A DNA stretch of 64,000 bases, from contig DAORMJ010000006.1 of the NCBI GenBank assembly GCA_035440445.1, positions 1-64,000 of the forward strand, written 5' to 3'. Each line of letters starts with the position of its first letter. The stretch's first letter is position 1. The position numbers were made by a program, and so were the translations under genes. Positions 27,976 to 37,507 of the stretch are shown here, in pieces. The DNA comes from Ga0077548 sp035440445. Lineage in GTDB: Bacteria; Pseudomonadota; Alphaproteobacteria; Rhizobiales; Xanthobacteraceae. The notes below the pieces were generated by a model. It had not been told where the DNA came from and made no database searches. It saw only the letters and a program-made list of their open reading frames with translations.

Positions 27976-28335
27976 TTGAGCGATCTCGAACCGATAGCGT
28001 TCCCCGGGCGGCCGGCGAATCAGTCCGCTGCCCCCCAGAAAGAAACCACCTTCGACCGGCGCGAGTTGCTGCGCATTCTCGATCTCTACGGCCGCATGGT
28101 CGCCGCCGGCGAATGGCGCGACTACGCCATTGCCTTCATGCGCGACCGCGCGGTCTTCTCGATCTTCCGCCGCTCCTCCGAGCAGCCGCTTTATCGCATC
28201 GAGAAAAACCCCGCGCTCGCGCGGCGGCAAGGCGCTTACGCGGTGGTCAATTCCACCGGATTCGTACTGAAACGCGGCCACGATCTCGGCCGCGTGCTTG
28301 CGGTGATCGACAAGCGGCTCAGTGTCGTGAATTGA
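27976..28335 (+). CDS. DUF2794 family protein
   Basis: A 119-residue cytoplasmic protein. Pro/Ala linker, then FDRRELLRILDLYGRMVAAG and EWRDYAIAFMRDRAVFSIFR and RRQGAYAVVNSTGFVLKRGH: the alphaproteobacterial DUF2794 pattern. The start is TTG at 27976, supported by AGGAGG 10-15 bp upstream and no ATG in frame before the domain. Function unknown. Confidence 0.8.
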   Translation: MSDLEPIAFPGRPANQSAAPQKETTFDRRELLRILDLYGRMVAAGEWRDYAIAFMRDRAVFSIFRRSSEQPLYRIEKNPALARRQGAYAVVNSTGFVLKRGHDLGRVLAVIDKRLSVVN

Positions 28336-28390
28336 AAATCGGTTCGGTCGGGAAGCAAAAGACCCGAACAGTCAAAAGACCCAAAAATGC

Positions 28391-28424
28391 AAAAGGCCCG
28401 GCAAGTTGCCGGGCCTTCGCTTTT
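28391..28424. terminator. Bidirectional intrinsic terminator
   Basis: AAGGCCCGGC / GCCGGGCCTT stem with AAGTT loop, A-run before and TTTT after; serves DUF2794 (+) and the BI-1 gene (-). Confidence 0.9.
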
Positions 28425-28442
28425 CTTCGATGTGCGGCCCGC

Positions 28443-29213
28443 TTACTCGCGGTTGCCGAACAGCTGCAGGAGCATCATGAACATGTTCAGGAAGTCGAGG
28501 TAGAGGCGCAGCGCCCCCATGATCGACTTCTTGCCGGCGACGGTGCCGTCGTCGTTCACGTCGTACATTTCCTTGATCTGCTGCGTGTCGTAGGCGGTGA
28601 GGCCCGCGAACACGAGCACGCCGACGCAGGAGATGATCCACTGCATCATCGAGGACGCGAGCCAGATGTTGACGAGCGAAGCGAGGATGATGCCGACGAG
28701 GCCGATGAAGAGGAACGAACCCCAGCCCGACAGATCGCGCTTGGTGGTGTAGCCCCAGAGGCTGAGCGCACCGAACGAAGCCGCGGTGATGAAAAACACG
28801 CGGGCAATCGAGGTGTGCGTGTAAACCATCAGGAGCACGGCGAGCGATACGCCGACCAGCGCCGCATAGACCCAGAAGGTAAGCTGGGCCGCGCCCACGC
28901 TCATCTTCTCGACGCGGAAGCTGAGGAAGAACACGATCGCGAGCGGCGCGAGAATGACGACCCACTTCAGCGGGCTGACGAACAGCGTGTAGCCAAGCTG
29001 CGTGAGGTAGAGGCCGCCGCGGATCTGGTACGGCGTCGGCGTGCCGGAGATCGACAGCATGTAGATGCCGAGCGCGAACAGGCCGGTGATGGCAAGCCCG
29101 ATCGCCATGTAGTTGTAAACCCCGAGCATGTACGAGCGGAGGCCCTGATCGACCTCAGCTTGGCTGCGGGCGATGGTACCGCCGTAGCGGGTGTTGGTGT
29201 TCAGGTCGGACAT
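28443..29213 (-). CDS. ybhL: BAX inhibitor-1/YccA-family membrane protein
   Basis: A 256-residue seven-helix protein. Family marks: TYMLGVYNYMAIGLAITG-like SYMLGVYNYMAIGLAITGLF, the Asp pair in GLTAYDTQQIKEMY, and ALRLYLDFLNMFMMLLQLFG at the C-terminus. Homologues act as pH-gated calcium leak channels or FtsH regulators. In Rhizobiales this gene often has a structured leader; see the upstream site. Confidence 0.9.
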   Translation of the reverse strand: MSDLNTNTRYGGTIARSQAEVDQGLRSYMLGVYNYMAIGLAITGLFALGIYMLSISGTPTPYQIRGGLYLTQLGYTLFVSPLKWVVILAPLAIVFFLSFRVEKMSVGAAQLTFWVYAALVGVSLAVLLMVYTHTSIARVFFITAASFGALSLWGYTTKRDLSGWGSFLFIGLVGIILASLVNIWLASSMMQWIISCVGVLVFAGLTAYDTQQIKEMYDVNDDGTVAGKKSIMGALRLYLDFLNMFMMLLQLFGNRE

Positions 29214-29290
29214 CGTGGTCCCTTTCTCCCTACAGGAAGCTCCCTAATGGCAGGACATCGGGCAGCGGAAAGATTGGATAACGCCCGCCG
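29214..29290 (-). promoter_or_regulatory. Possible ybhL-type leader upstream of the BI-1 gene
   Basis: Pyrimidine/purine-asymmetric leader; on the minus strand AGGGAGCTTCCTGTAGGGAG can fold on itself. A ybhL RNA motif is known in this position in Rhizobiales. I cannot recall its consensus well enough to confirm. Confidence 0.25.
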
Positions 29291-29395
29291 CCTGTCCCGT
29301 ATCCGCGGTGAATATGGTGCGAGCCAAATTTCGCCGCAAGTGAATTTACGTCAAGGTTGCGTGACAAGGTGAAACGTCTGGAATTGCTTCGGATT

Positions 29396-31964
29396 TTATA
29401 GATTGCGCAGAACCNNNNNNNNNNNNNNNNNNNGCACGCCAGGTGCCGATCAGGCCGAGCGCCACCGTTAGAACTACCGCCGTAATCGCCGCAATGCCGG
29501 CCGCAGCCGGGTCGAAGCGGAAACTGAAGTTCATGACATTCTCAACGACGAACCATGCCGCGACCGCCCCGGCGGCGGTCGCGAACGCAGCTGTCGCCAG
29601 TCCGAGGATGGCATATTCCGCCCCATAGGCGAGCAGAAGCCGGCCCCGCGTCGCGCCGAGCGTTTTCAGGATCACCGCGTCATAGACGCGGCTGTGATGG
29701 CCGGCGGCAAGTGCACCGGCGAGCACGAGGATGCTGGCAAGCAGGGTCACGGAGCTCGCGCCGCGCACCGCGACTGCAATCTCCGCGACCAGCGAATTGA
29801 TCGCCTGCAGCGCTTCTTTCACCCGCACGGTCGTCACCGCCGGAAACTCGTTGGCGACGAGCCGCTGCAGCTCGACTTCCGCCTTCTGGTCGCCGCCATC
29901 GGGAAAAGTGAGCGTCGCGAGGATCGTATGCGGCGCGCCGCGGAAGGTGTTCGGCGAAAACAGCATGACGAAATTGATGCCGAGACTTTCCCATTCGACC
30001 GTGCGCAGGTTCGCGATCGTCGCTTCGATCGTCCGGCCAAGCACGTTGACCGAAACCTTGTCGCCCACTTTCAGACCGAGCCCTTCCGCTGCGCGCTTCT
30101 CGAACGAGACGAGCGGCGGACCGGAATAATCCTTCGGCCACCATTGCCCGGCGACCAGCGTCGAGCCTTCAGGGAGTGTTTCCGTAAAGGTGATGCCGCG
30201 GTCGGACTGTAAAACCCACGCCTGCTCGGAATCGACTTTCACCTGATCGGCCGGAACGTCTTTCACGCGCAGAATTCTTCCGCGCAGCATCGGCACTTCC
30301 GTAAGCTCTCCGGTGCCGCCATGCTGCTTGATGAAGGCGTTGAAGCGCTCGACGTCGCTCGAAGGAACATCGACGAAGAAGAAACTCGGCGCGCTTTGCG
30401 GCAAGGCTTGCGTCAATTGCCGCCGGAGATTGCCGTCGATCAGGGTAAGCGTCACGAGCAGCGCAAGGCCGAGGCCGAGCGAAAGCACGACCGAAGGCGT
30501 CAGCGCACCGGGGCGGTGAATATTCGCAACCGCCAGACGAAGTGCCGTCGAACGCGGCCGCGGCAGGCGCGCGGCAATCGCCATCAGCGCCATGGCAAGC
30601 AGACGCAGCACAACGAAGATGCTCGCTGCCGCGACGATATAGATCAGCGCAATGCGCCGGCTTTCGGCGACCATGAGCGCAAGCGTTGCGAGCGCCGCGA
30701 CCGCAAGCACCACCATCGCGACATACTGCGGACGCGGCATGCCGCGGCTGCTTTCCACCGTATCGCGGAAGAGCGCCGAAACCGGTACGTCATGCGCGCG
30801 GCCGAGCGGCCATAGCGCAAAGGCAAGTGCAACCAGAATGCCAAAGGCGGTAGCAAGCCCGATCACGCTCAAATGAATTCCCGGCGCCAGCGGCAGAGGA
30901 ATGAGCGAACCGAACAGCGAAGTAATTGCAAAAGGCAGCGCCGTTCCCAGGACGACGCCAATGGCAATGCCAATCAGCGCAATGATCCCGATCTCGGTGA
31001 GATAGATCGCAAACACGGTGGCTCCCGAAGCACCGACTGCCTTGAAGGTCGCAATATCCGCGCGCTTTCGCTCCAGATAATGCATCACCGCATTAGCGAC
31101 GCCGACGCCGCCGACGAGCAACGCCGTCAGCCCGACCAGCGTGAGAAACTCGGCGAGCCGCCGCACATTGCGCTCCAGTTGCGGAGAGACGCTGCCGCGC
31201 GTGCGGATTTCCCATCCCGCATTCGGAAACAGATCGCGCGCCTGCGCCTGCATGGCGCTGATCGCGCCGGTGTTCGATTCGGCAAGCCGCACGCGATAGC
31301 TCCAGCGCACCAGACTGCCGGGCTGAACCAGTCCCGTCGCCTGCAGGGCTTCCTGCGAAATGATGAGACGCGGTCCGAAGCCAACGCCCGCCGCGACGCG
31401 ATCGGGCTCACTCACGATGGTCGTGGTGACGACGAAGGTCGCCTCGCCGATTTTTATTTCGACGCCCGGCGTGATCCCTAGCCGCAAAAGCAGCATGGGC
31501 TCCGCGACCGCACCATAGCGATTGCCGACCTTCTGCAACGCGCGAGCGAGCGGCACGTTCGGTTCGATCTGGATTTTTCCCGTGAGCGGATAGGCGCTAT
31601 CGACCGCCTTCAATTCGACCAGCGTTGCAGAACCATTCGTGGTGCGCGTCATCGCGCGCAGGCTGCCGATTTCGGACACAGCACCGCGGCTCTTGAAAAA
31701 CTCCATCTCCGCCGGATTGGCCTGACGATGGATGAGTGAGAACGCGATGTCGCCGCCGAGAATGCGCTCGCCTTCGCGCAACATCCCGTCGGAGAGCGCG
31801 CGGGCAAACGAACCAACGCCAGCAATCGCGGTCACGCCGATCGCGAGACACGCGAGAAACACACCGAAGCCGCGCACGCCGCCGCGCAGCTCACGAAATG
31901 CAATACGAATTGCCGCGCGCGCACGCGAAAGAGAAGACGTCTCGTTCGCCGGAACGACGCTCAT
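29396..31964 (-). CDS. FtsX/YbbP-family ABC transporter permease, interrupted by an N gap
   Basis: About 850 residues. N-terminal helix, a periplasmic MacB-like domain, then clusters of helices (VGLTALLVGGVGVANAVMHY, IGIIALIGIAIGVVLGTALP) and a second FtsX unit (GALAAGHHSRVYDAVILKTL, then GATRGRLLLAYGAEYAILGL). This is the YbbP type, thought to extract lysophospholipid or lipoprotein. After the gap the family-typical end VLRNL-stop is found only in a shifted frame, with the stop at 29396; the frame that reads through to about 29340 has unrelated residues. Start overlaps the ATPase stop (ATGA). Confidence 0.85.
29415..29433. other. Assembly gap (19 N)
   Basis: Inside the last codons of the permease gene; the length does not keep frame. 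Confidence 0.99.
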
Positions 31965-32680
31965 ACAGGCGCTTTCGGCTGCTCGGGCAGCGCCTCGCCC
32001 GAACGCATACGGATCAGGCGATCGCAGCGATTGCCGAGATTGAGGTCGTGCGTCACGACAACGAGCGTTGCGTTCTTTTCCGCCTGCTTGGAAAACAAAA
32101 GATCCATGATCTCGCGGCCGGTCTTCTCGTCGAGATTGCCGGTCGGCTCGTCGGCGAAAATGATCGACGGCTCCGGCGCGAGCGCGCGGGCAAGCGCTAC
32201 GCGCTGTTGTTCGCCGCCGGAAAGCTGCGCCGGATAGTGATGCAGACGTGCGCCCAGGCCGACCCCTTCAAGTTCGCGCTTCGCGCGCTCGAAGGCCTCC
32301 GCGCGTCCTGCCAGTTCGAGCGGCACCGCGACGTTCTCGATCGCGGTCATGGTGGGGATAAGGTGGAAGGACTGAAACACGATACCGACCGCGCTGCCGC
32401 GAAATTTCGCGAGCCGGTCTTCGTTGAGCGTCGTCAGTTCCTGCCCCGCGACTTCCACCGAGCCGGAATCGGCCCGCTCCAGCCCCGCCATCACCATCAG
32501 GAGCGTGGACTTGCCCGAACCAGAAGGACCGATGAGACCCACTGCCTCACCTTGGCCAATTTGGAGCGACACTTTCTTCAGGATATGTACCCGCGCCGCA
32601 CCCGAACCGAGCTTGAGGTCGACGTCGGTGAGCCGGATCGCGGGTAGCGTGTTTCCCGATACCGGCGTGGAGATGTTCAT
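31961..32680 (-). CDS. ABC transporter ATP-binding protein (YbbA/LolD type)
   Basis: A 239-residue MacB/LolD-family ATPase. Walker A GPSGSGKSTL, Q-loop FQSFHLIPTMTAIENV, signature LSGGEQQRVALARAL, Walker B IIFADEPTGNLD, H-loop VTHD. Pairs with the overlapping permease gene. ATG 32680. In Bradyrhizobium-type genomes it is divergent from the lysophospholipase/arylesterase gene, as here, matching the E. coli ybbA-tesA arrangement. Confidence 0.93.
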   Translation of the reverse strand: MNISTPVSGNTLPAIRLTDVDLKLGSGAARVHILKKVSLQIGQGEAVGLIGPSGSGKSTLLMVMAGLERADSGSVEVAGQELTTLNEDRLAKFRGSAVGIVFQSFHLIPTMTAIENVAVPLELAGRAEAFERAKRELEGVGLGARLHHYPAQLSGGEQQRVALARALAPEPSIIFADEPTGNLDEKTGREIMDLLFSKQAEKNATLVVVTHDLNLGNRCDRLIRMRSGEALPEQPKAPV

Positions 32681-32765
32681 GCGATCTCTTGTTCTCCGGC
32701 GCGGCTGTCGCGCCAATCCTTCAGCCACGGATAAAGCGGGATGGGGCCGGCGAAAAGTCCGGCCT

Positions 32766-33410
32766 TTGGGGCTTGGGCACTTTTATGCAGTCAGCATTGT
32801 GGCTTTCTTTCTGGCACTGTTCGCAGCACCCGCAAATGCGGAGCCGGTCCGGATCGTCGCCTTCGGCGACAGTCTGACGGCAGGGTTCGGCCTGCGGGCG
32901 GAGGAGGCCTTTCCCGCCCAGCTTGAGGCTGCGCTGAAAAAACGCGGGCTCGACGTCCAGATCGCCAATGCGGGGGTCTCCGGCGACACCTCCGCGGGCG
33001 GCCTTGCGCGGCTCGACTGGTCGATCCCCGACGGGACCGAGGCCGTGATTCTGGCGCTCGGCGCCAACGACATGCTGCGCGGCATGGACCCGGAGACCAC
33101 GCGCAAGAATCTCGACGCCATGATCCGGCGGCTCAAAGCGCGGAAAATCGAAGTTCTGCTCGGCGGCATGCGGGCCGCGCCTAATCTCGGCGCGGACTAT
33201 GCCGCAAAGTTCGACGCGATCTATGCCAGCCTCGCCAAGGAACATGACATTTTGATTTATCCGTTCTTTCTGGACGGCGTCGCGGGTGAGCGCGAACTCA
33301 ACCTCAACGACGGAATTCATCCCACCGGAAAGGGTGTATCTCTCGTCGTTACGCGTATACTGCCAACAGTCGAATCGCTGATCGAGCGAGTCAAAAAACG
33401 CCGCGGGTAA
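32766..33410 (+). CDS. tesA: GDSL arylesterase / lysophospholipase (TesA-like), start uncertain
   Basis: SGNH hydrolase. Block I FGDSLTAGFGL with nucleophile Ser, block III LGANDMLRG, block V DGIHPTGKG with the Asp/His pair. A signal peptide (AVSIVAFFLALFAAPANA) sends it to the periplasm. No ATG lies just before the signal: candidates are TTG 32766 (used here), GTG 32799, or ATG 32673 with a 30-residue extension. Divergent from the ybbA-like ATPase, as tesA is in other Proteobacteria. Confidence 0.8.
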   Translation: MGLGHFYAVSIVAFFLALFAAPANAEPVRIVAFGDSLTAGFGLRAEEAFPAQLEAALKKRGLDVQIANAGVSGDTSAGGLARLDWSIPDGTEAVILALGANDMLRGMDPETTRKNLDAMIRRLKARKIEVLLGGMRAAPNLGADYAAKFDAIYASLAKEHDILIYPFFLDGVAGERELNLNDGIHPTGKGVSLVVTRILPTVESLIERVKKRRG

Positions 33411-33415
33411 TCATC

Positions 33416-33988
33416 ATGCCGCGCCTTTTTACTGCGATCGAAGTGCCGAAAGAGATCGGCTTGCGGCTGTCTCTCCTGCGCGGCGGAATTCACGGCGCGC
33501 GCTGGATCGACCCCGAAAACTACCACCTCACCTTGCGCTTCATCGGCGACATCGACGACCGCACCGCCAATGAAGTGGCCGATATGCTCGATCTGGTCGA
33601 GCGGCCTTCGTTCACGGTCACACTCACCGGGCTCGATCAATTCGGCGGCAAGAAACCGCGCGCGATTTTCGGCGCGGTGCAGCCTTCCGCGGCACTGATG
33701 GAGTTGCAGGCCGAGCATGAGCGCATGATACAGCGGATCGGCCTTCCCGCCGAAGGCCGTCGCTTCACCCCGCATGTCACGCTCGCGCGGTTGCGCGATG
33801 CTTCCGTGATCGAAGTCGCGGATTACCTTTCAACGCGCGGCGGCTTTCCCGCCTTACAGTTTCCGGTGTCGCGCTTCGTGCTTTACTCGTCGCGCACCTC
33901 GCAGGGCGGCGGCCCTTATGTGGTGGAAGCCGACTATCCCTTGCGTGGCCGCGCCGGTCTTGAATCCCGCCACGCGAGGGCCATGTAG
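33416..33988 (+). CDS. thpR: RNA 2',3'-cyclic phosphodiesterase (2'-5' RNA ligase family)
   Basis: A 190-residue 2H phosphoesterase. The two HxTx motifs are YHLTLRFIGD and PHVTLARL. The C-terminal extension ends in LESRHARAM. It hydrolyses 2',3'-cyclic phosphate RNA ends; the biological target is unclear. Begins five bases after the esterase stop, so likely co-transcribed. Confidence 0.92.
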   Translation: MPRLFTAIEVPKEIGLRLSLLRGGIHGARWIDPENYHLTLRFIGDIDDRTANEVADMLDLVERPSFTVTLTGLDQFGGKKPRAIFGAVQPSAALMELQAEHERMIQRIGLPAEGRRFTPHVTLARLRDASVIEVADYLSTRGGFPALQFPVSRFVLYSSRTSQGGGPYVVEADYPLRGRAGLESRHARAM

Positions 33989-34030
33989 AGAGCGGGTGTG
34001 GCGGCAGTTCCGCCACTTGAAAGGGCAAGC

Positions 34031-34411
34031 ATGGCCGCGTTCCAGGCAGGCTTTTTTGGCAAGTTCCGCGATAGAAAGTTCCGCAAGGGCGACGCCGCGC
34101 GGCTGCGCGACGAGTTCTGGCCCAAGATGAAGTCCGTCGCCGCGAATATCCCCTTCGCGGAAGATGCGGTCGCCGCTTATTACTGCACGCTCGATCGCGG
34201 CACGCCGTTGCGCGTGCGCGGCATGTTGATGGGCGCGCTAGCTTACTTCGTGATGCCTGCCGACGTGCTGCCGGACTTTCTGCCAGCGCTCGGCTTCACC
34301 GACGATGCGGCCGTACTCATGGCGACGTTTCAGTTGATCTCGTCGCACATCAAGCCGGAGCATCGCGAGGCGGCAAAGGCAGCCTTGAGCGATATACAGA
34401 CGAGCGGCTAA
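34031..34411 (+). CDS. DUF1232 (YkvA-like) membrane protein
   Basis: A 126-residue protein. The hydrophobic core GMLMGALAYFVMPADVLPDF, then LPALGFTDDAAVL, is the DUF1232 signature. ATG 34031 is preferred (MAAFQAGFFGKF); ATG or GTG upstream adds 11 residues. Function unknown. Same strand as thpR. Confidence 0.85.
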   Translation: MAAFQAGFFGKFRDRKFRKGDAARLRDEFWPKMKSVAANIPFAEDAVAAYYCTLDRGTPLRVRGMLMGALAYFVMPADVLPDFLPALGFTDDAAVLMATFQLISSHIKPEHREAAKAALSDIQTSG

Positions 34412-34432
34412 ACCCATCACGAGACTTCGATC

Positions 34433-34528
34433 CGTCATCGCCCGGCTTGACCGGGCGATCCAGTAGCCACCAGCAAAAATGATGTGCGCATGAGGTTACT
34501 GGATGCCCCGCTTTCGCGGGGCATGACG
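34433..34528. repeat. Intergenic repeat family B, copy 1
   Basis: CGTCATCGCCCGGCTTGACC, then GGATCCAGTA-like GCGATCCAGTAGCCACCAG, and at the other end GGATGCCCCGCTTTCGCGGG then GCATGACG. The same plan is at 43861-43959. Both are flanked by hairpins (CCCGG..CCGGG; CCCCGCTTTCGCGGGG). Confidence 0.8.
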
Positions 34529-34535
34529 CTTAAGA

Positions 34536-35510
34536 TCACGGCACCAGAACGATCTTGCCCTTCACCTTCCGCTGCGCAATCGCATGGAAGGCGGCAACCG
34601 CATCGTCGAACTTGTAGCGCGCGTCGAGATGCGCCGATAGTTTGCCCTCCGAGGCAAGCCGCACGATCTCGTCCATATGCTTGTTGTTGGCCTCCGGGTT
34701 GCGCCGCGCGAAGTCGCCCCAGAACACGCCGACGATATCGCAGCCTTTCAGGAGTGCTAAGTTCAGCGGAATTTTCGGAATCTCGCCTGCGGCAAAACCG
34801 ATGACGAGATAACGCCCTTCCCACGCGATCGAACGCAGCGCGGGTTCCGCGTAAGGTCCGCCGACCGGATCGTAGATCACGTTCGGACCTTTGCCGCCGG
34901 TCACTTCCTTCAGCCGCTCTTTCAGGTCTTCCTTCGTGTAGTCGATCACCTCGTCAGCGCCGTGCTGCTTCACGAAGTCGAGTTTCTCGGCCGACGAAGC
35001 CGCCGCGATCACGCGGGCACCCATTGCCTTTCCGAGTTCGACGGCCGCAAGGCCGACGCCACCGGATGCCCCGAGGACGGCAAGCGTCTCGCCGGCTTTG
35101 AGTTTCGCGCGATCCTTCAGCGCGTGGATCGTGGTGCCATAGGTGATGATGAGGCCCGCCGCCTTCTCGAGTTCGAGCGCTTCCGGCACGCGGATCAGCG
35201 CACGCGCAGGCACCAGAATTTTCTCGCGCGCCGCACCCGTAGGCAGGCTGCCGCAGACGCGATCGCCCGGCTTGAAACCGGTGACGCCTTCGCCGACCGA
35301 GTCCACGGTTCCGGAAAATTCAGCGCAGGGGCTGAAAGGGAGTTCCGGCTTGTACTGATACTTGTTCTGGATGATGAGCGTGTCGAAGAAGTTGAGCGAG
35401 GCGGCGGCGACCTTCACCACCACTTCGCCTTTTCCGGCCACCGGCTCGGCAATGTCCTGAATTTCGAGCGCTTCCGGCCCGCCGTGACGGACGCAAAGTA
35501 TCGCTTTCAT
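34536..35510 (-). CDS. NADPH:quinone oxidoreductase (zinc-free MDR family)
   Basis: A 324-residue medium-chain reductase. GroES-like N-terminus (MKAILCVRHGGPEALEIQ), NADPH-binding LGASGGVGLAAVELGKAMGA, and the KIVLVP end. No structural-zinc Cys cluster, so it is the quinone reductase branch. Substrate unknown. Confidence 0.88.
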   Translation of the reverse strand: MKAILCVRHGGPEALEIQDIAEPVAGKGEVVVKVAAASLNFFDTLIIQNKYQYKPELPFSPCAEFSGTVDSVGEGVTGFKPGDRVCGSLPTGAAREKILVPARALIRVPEALELEKAAGLIITYGTTIHALKDRAKLKAGETLAVLGASGGVGLAAVELGKAMGARVIAAASSAEKLDFVKQHGADEVIDYTKEDLKERLKEVTGGKGPNVIYDPVGGPYAEPALRSIAWEGRYLVIGFAAGEIPKIPLNLALLKGCDIVGVFWGDFARRNPEANNKHMDEIVRLASEGKLSAHLDARYKFDDAVAAFHAIAQRKVKGKIVLVP

Positions 35511-35691
35511 GACCCTCTCCCCTTCCCTGTGGCGCTGTTTTGTGCGCCATGTTTTTGTCGGCGTCCGTTCCTAGATAACGCGCGGCCATCCCTGTTCCTT
35601 GGCAGCGCGCCCGAAAGACGGCTATTTCTAGAGGGTGTGGCGGTGTTTGTCGCGGGGGCAGCCTGGGCCGCCCAGCGAAAAAGGATTCCTG

Positions 35692-36345
35692 ATGAAGTCT
35701 CGTTTCGTCTTTGCCGCGCTTCTTGGCGCCGTTCTGGTCTCTACCGGAGCGATGCATTCCGCTGCGCAGGACGGACAGAAGAAAGCGCCGGTCAAAACCG
35801 CGCCAAAGAAGTCCAGCGAGCAGAAGCAGGCCCCCAAAAAAGCCGCGCCCAAAAAAACCGAGCAGAAGAAAGCCGAGCAGAAAAAAGAGCCGCAGAAGAA
35901 AACCACGCCCGGCACGCCGGGGCTGGTCGCGCAATATGGCGACTGGGGCGTCTATGTGAACAAGACCGCGAAGACCTGTTTCGCGCTCACCCAGCCGAAG
36001 GAGCGCCAGCCCGCGAACGTAAAGCGCGGCCCCGCGTATTTCTTCGTGACCACGCGGCCGGGCGAAAAGCTCGTCAACGAGATCAGCATCATGACCGGCT
36101 TTGCGTTGAAAGAAGACGCGGCCGTGACCCTGGAAGCCGCCGGCGGAAAGTTTCCGCTTTATGTCAAAGGCAACGGCCTCTGGATCCGCGAGCCCGCGAA
36201 CGAGCAGAAGCTGCTCGCAGCATTGCAGCAGGAAAAAGAAGTCTGGCTGAAACTGACGCCCGCGAAGGGCGCGGAAACCAACGACCGCTATTCGCTGACC
36301 GGGCTCACGCAAGCGCTCGAACGGGTGGCAAAAGAATGTCCGTGA
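35692..36345 (+). CDS. Invasion-associated locus B (IalB) family protein
   Basis: A 217-residue secreted protein. Signal peptide (FVFAALLGAVLVSTGAMHSA), a Lys-rich linker of KK/EQKK repeats (about residues 28-75), then the IalB domain beginning QYGDWGVYVNKTAKTCFALT and ending with a Cys-Pro. IalB proteins are periplasmic or outer-membrane and assist host-cell entry in Bartonella; in free-living relatives the role is unclear. Its stop overlaps the rlmN start by ten bases. Confidence 0.85.
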   Translation: MKSRFVFAALLGAVLVSTGAMHSAAQDGQKKAPVKTAPKKSSEQKQAPKKAAPKKTEQKKAEQKKEPQKKTTPGTPGLVAQYGDWGVYVNKTAKTCFALTQPKERQPANVKRGPAYFFVTTRPGEKLVNEISIMTGFALKEDAAVTLEAAGGKFPLYVKGNGLWIREPANEQKLLAALQQEKEVWLKLTPAKGAETNDRYSLTGLTQALERVAKECP

Positions 36346-37499
36346 TCCGCTCGCTCGCCGGTCTCGATCGTCCGGCACTCGCCGAGGCGCTCGCCGAAAT
36401 CGGCGTGCCCGAGCGCGAGCGCAAGATGCGCGTCTCGCAGCTGTGGCAGTGGCTCTATGCGCGCGGCTTGCGCGACTTCGATGCGATGACCAACGTATCG
36501 AAGGACCTGCGCGCCAAGCTCAAAGAACATTTCACGCTCGAGCGCCCGGAAGTCGTGGTCGAGCAGATCTCGACCGATGGCACCCGCAAGTGGCTGATCC
36601 GGCTTCCTGCCGATACGCCGGGCGAGAAGCCGCATGACGTCGAAGCGGTTTACATTCCCGAATCCGACCGCGGCACGCTCTGCATTTCCTCGCAGGTCGG
36701 CTGCACGCTGAACTGCTCCTTCTGCCACACCGGCACGCAGAAGCTCGTGCGCAACCTCTCCGCTTCCGAAATCGCGGCGCAGGTCATAATCGCACGCGAC
36801 CGCCTCGGCGAATGGCCCGGCATGACGCGCGCCGAAGGCACGGCTTCCGAAGAAGCGGCCCCGCGCCTCGTCACCAATCTCGTCTTCATGGGCATGGGCG
36901 AGCCGCTCTATAATTTCGATGGCGTGAAGAACGCGATCGCGACGATCTCGGACGATCAGGGCATTTCGATCGGCAAGCGCCGCATCACCGTTTCGACGTC
37001 CGGCGTGGTGCCGATGATCGAAAACCTCGGCAACGATGTTGGCGCAATGCTCGCGATCTCGCTCCATGCGACACGGGACGAATTGCGCAACGAATTGGTG
37101 CCGCTGAACAAAAAGTATCCGATCAAGGAATTGCTCGACGCCTGCCGCGCCTATCCCGGCGCGTCGAATGCGCGGCGCATCACCTTCGAATACGTCATGC
37201 TCAAGGGCGTGAACGATTCACCGGCCGAAGCCAAAGAACTCGTGCGGCTCTTGAAGGGCATTCCCGCCAAGATCAATCTCATTCCTTTCAATCCGTGGCC
37301 CGGCACGAAATACGAATGTTCGGACTGGGAGACGATCGAACAGTTCTCCGAGATCGTGTTCAACGCGGGCTATGCGAGCCCGGTGCGCACGCCGCGCGGC
37401 CGCGACATCCTCGCCGCCTGCGGCCAGCTCAAATCCGAAACGCAGAAGCTCTCGGCGCGAGAACGCATGGCGCTCCGCGCCATGGCGATGACGGACTGA
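36336..37499 (+). CDS. rlmN: Dual-specificity 23S rRNA/tRNA methyltransferase RlmN
   Basis: A 387-residue radical-SAM enzyme for m2A2503 in 23S rRNA and m2A37 in tRNA. SAM cluster CTLNCSFCHTG; ISSQVGCTLNC; ALSLHATRDELR-like AISLHATRDELRNELVP; catalytic Cys in AACGQL near the C-terminus. ATG 36336 overlaps ialB; the longer frame runs through the antisense of other genes. Confidence 0.96.
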   Translation: MSVIRSLAGLDRPALAEALAEIGVPERERKMRVSQLWQWLYARGLRDFDAMTNVSKDLRAKLKEHFTLERPEVVVEQISTDGTRKWLIRLPADTPGEKPHDVEAVYIPESDRGTLCISSQVGCTLNCSFCHTGTQKLVRNLSASEIAAQVIIARDRLGEWPGMTRAEGTASEEAAPRLVTNLVFMGMGEPLYNFDGVKNAIATISDDQGISIGKRRITVSTSGVVPMIENLGNDVGAMLAISLHATRDELRNELVPLNKKYPIKELLDACRAYPGASNARRITFEYVMLKGVNDSPAEAKELVRLLKGIPAKINLIPFNPWPGTKYECSDWETIEQFSEIVFNAGYASPVRTPRGRDILAACGQLKSETQKLSARERMALRAMAMTD

Positions 37500-37507
37500 C
37501 AGGGAGC

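Noticed and set aside
27976..27978. TTG start as a mis-called gene
   Set aside because: AGGAGG is well placed and the DUF2794 domain begins soon after with no ATG available, so TTG is kept.
34962..36335. Long upstream extension of the rlmN frame
   Set aside because: It crosses the quinone reductase gene on the other strand and the ialB gene; rlmN starts at 36336.
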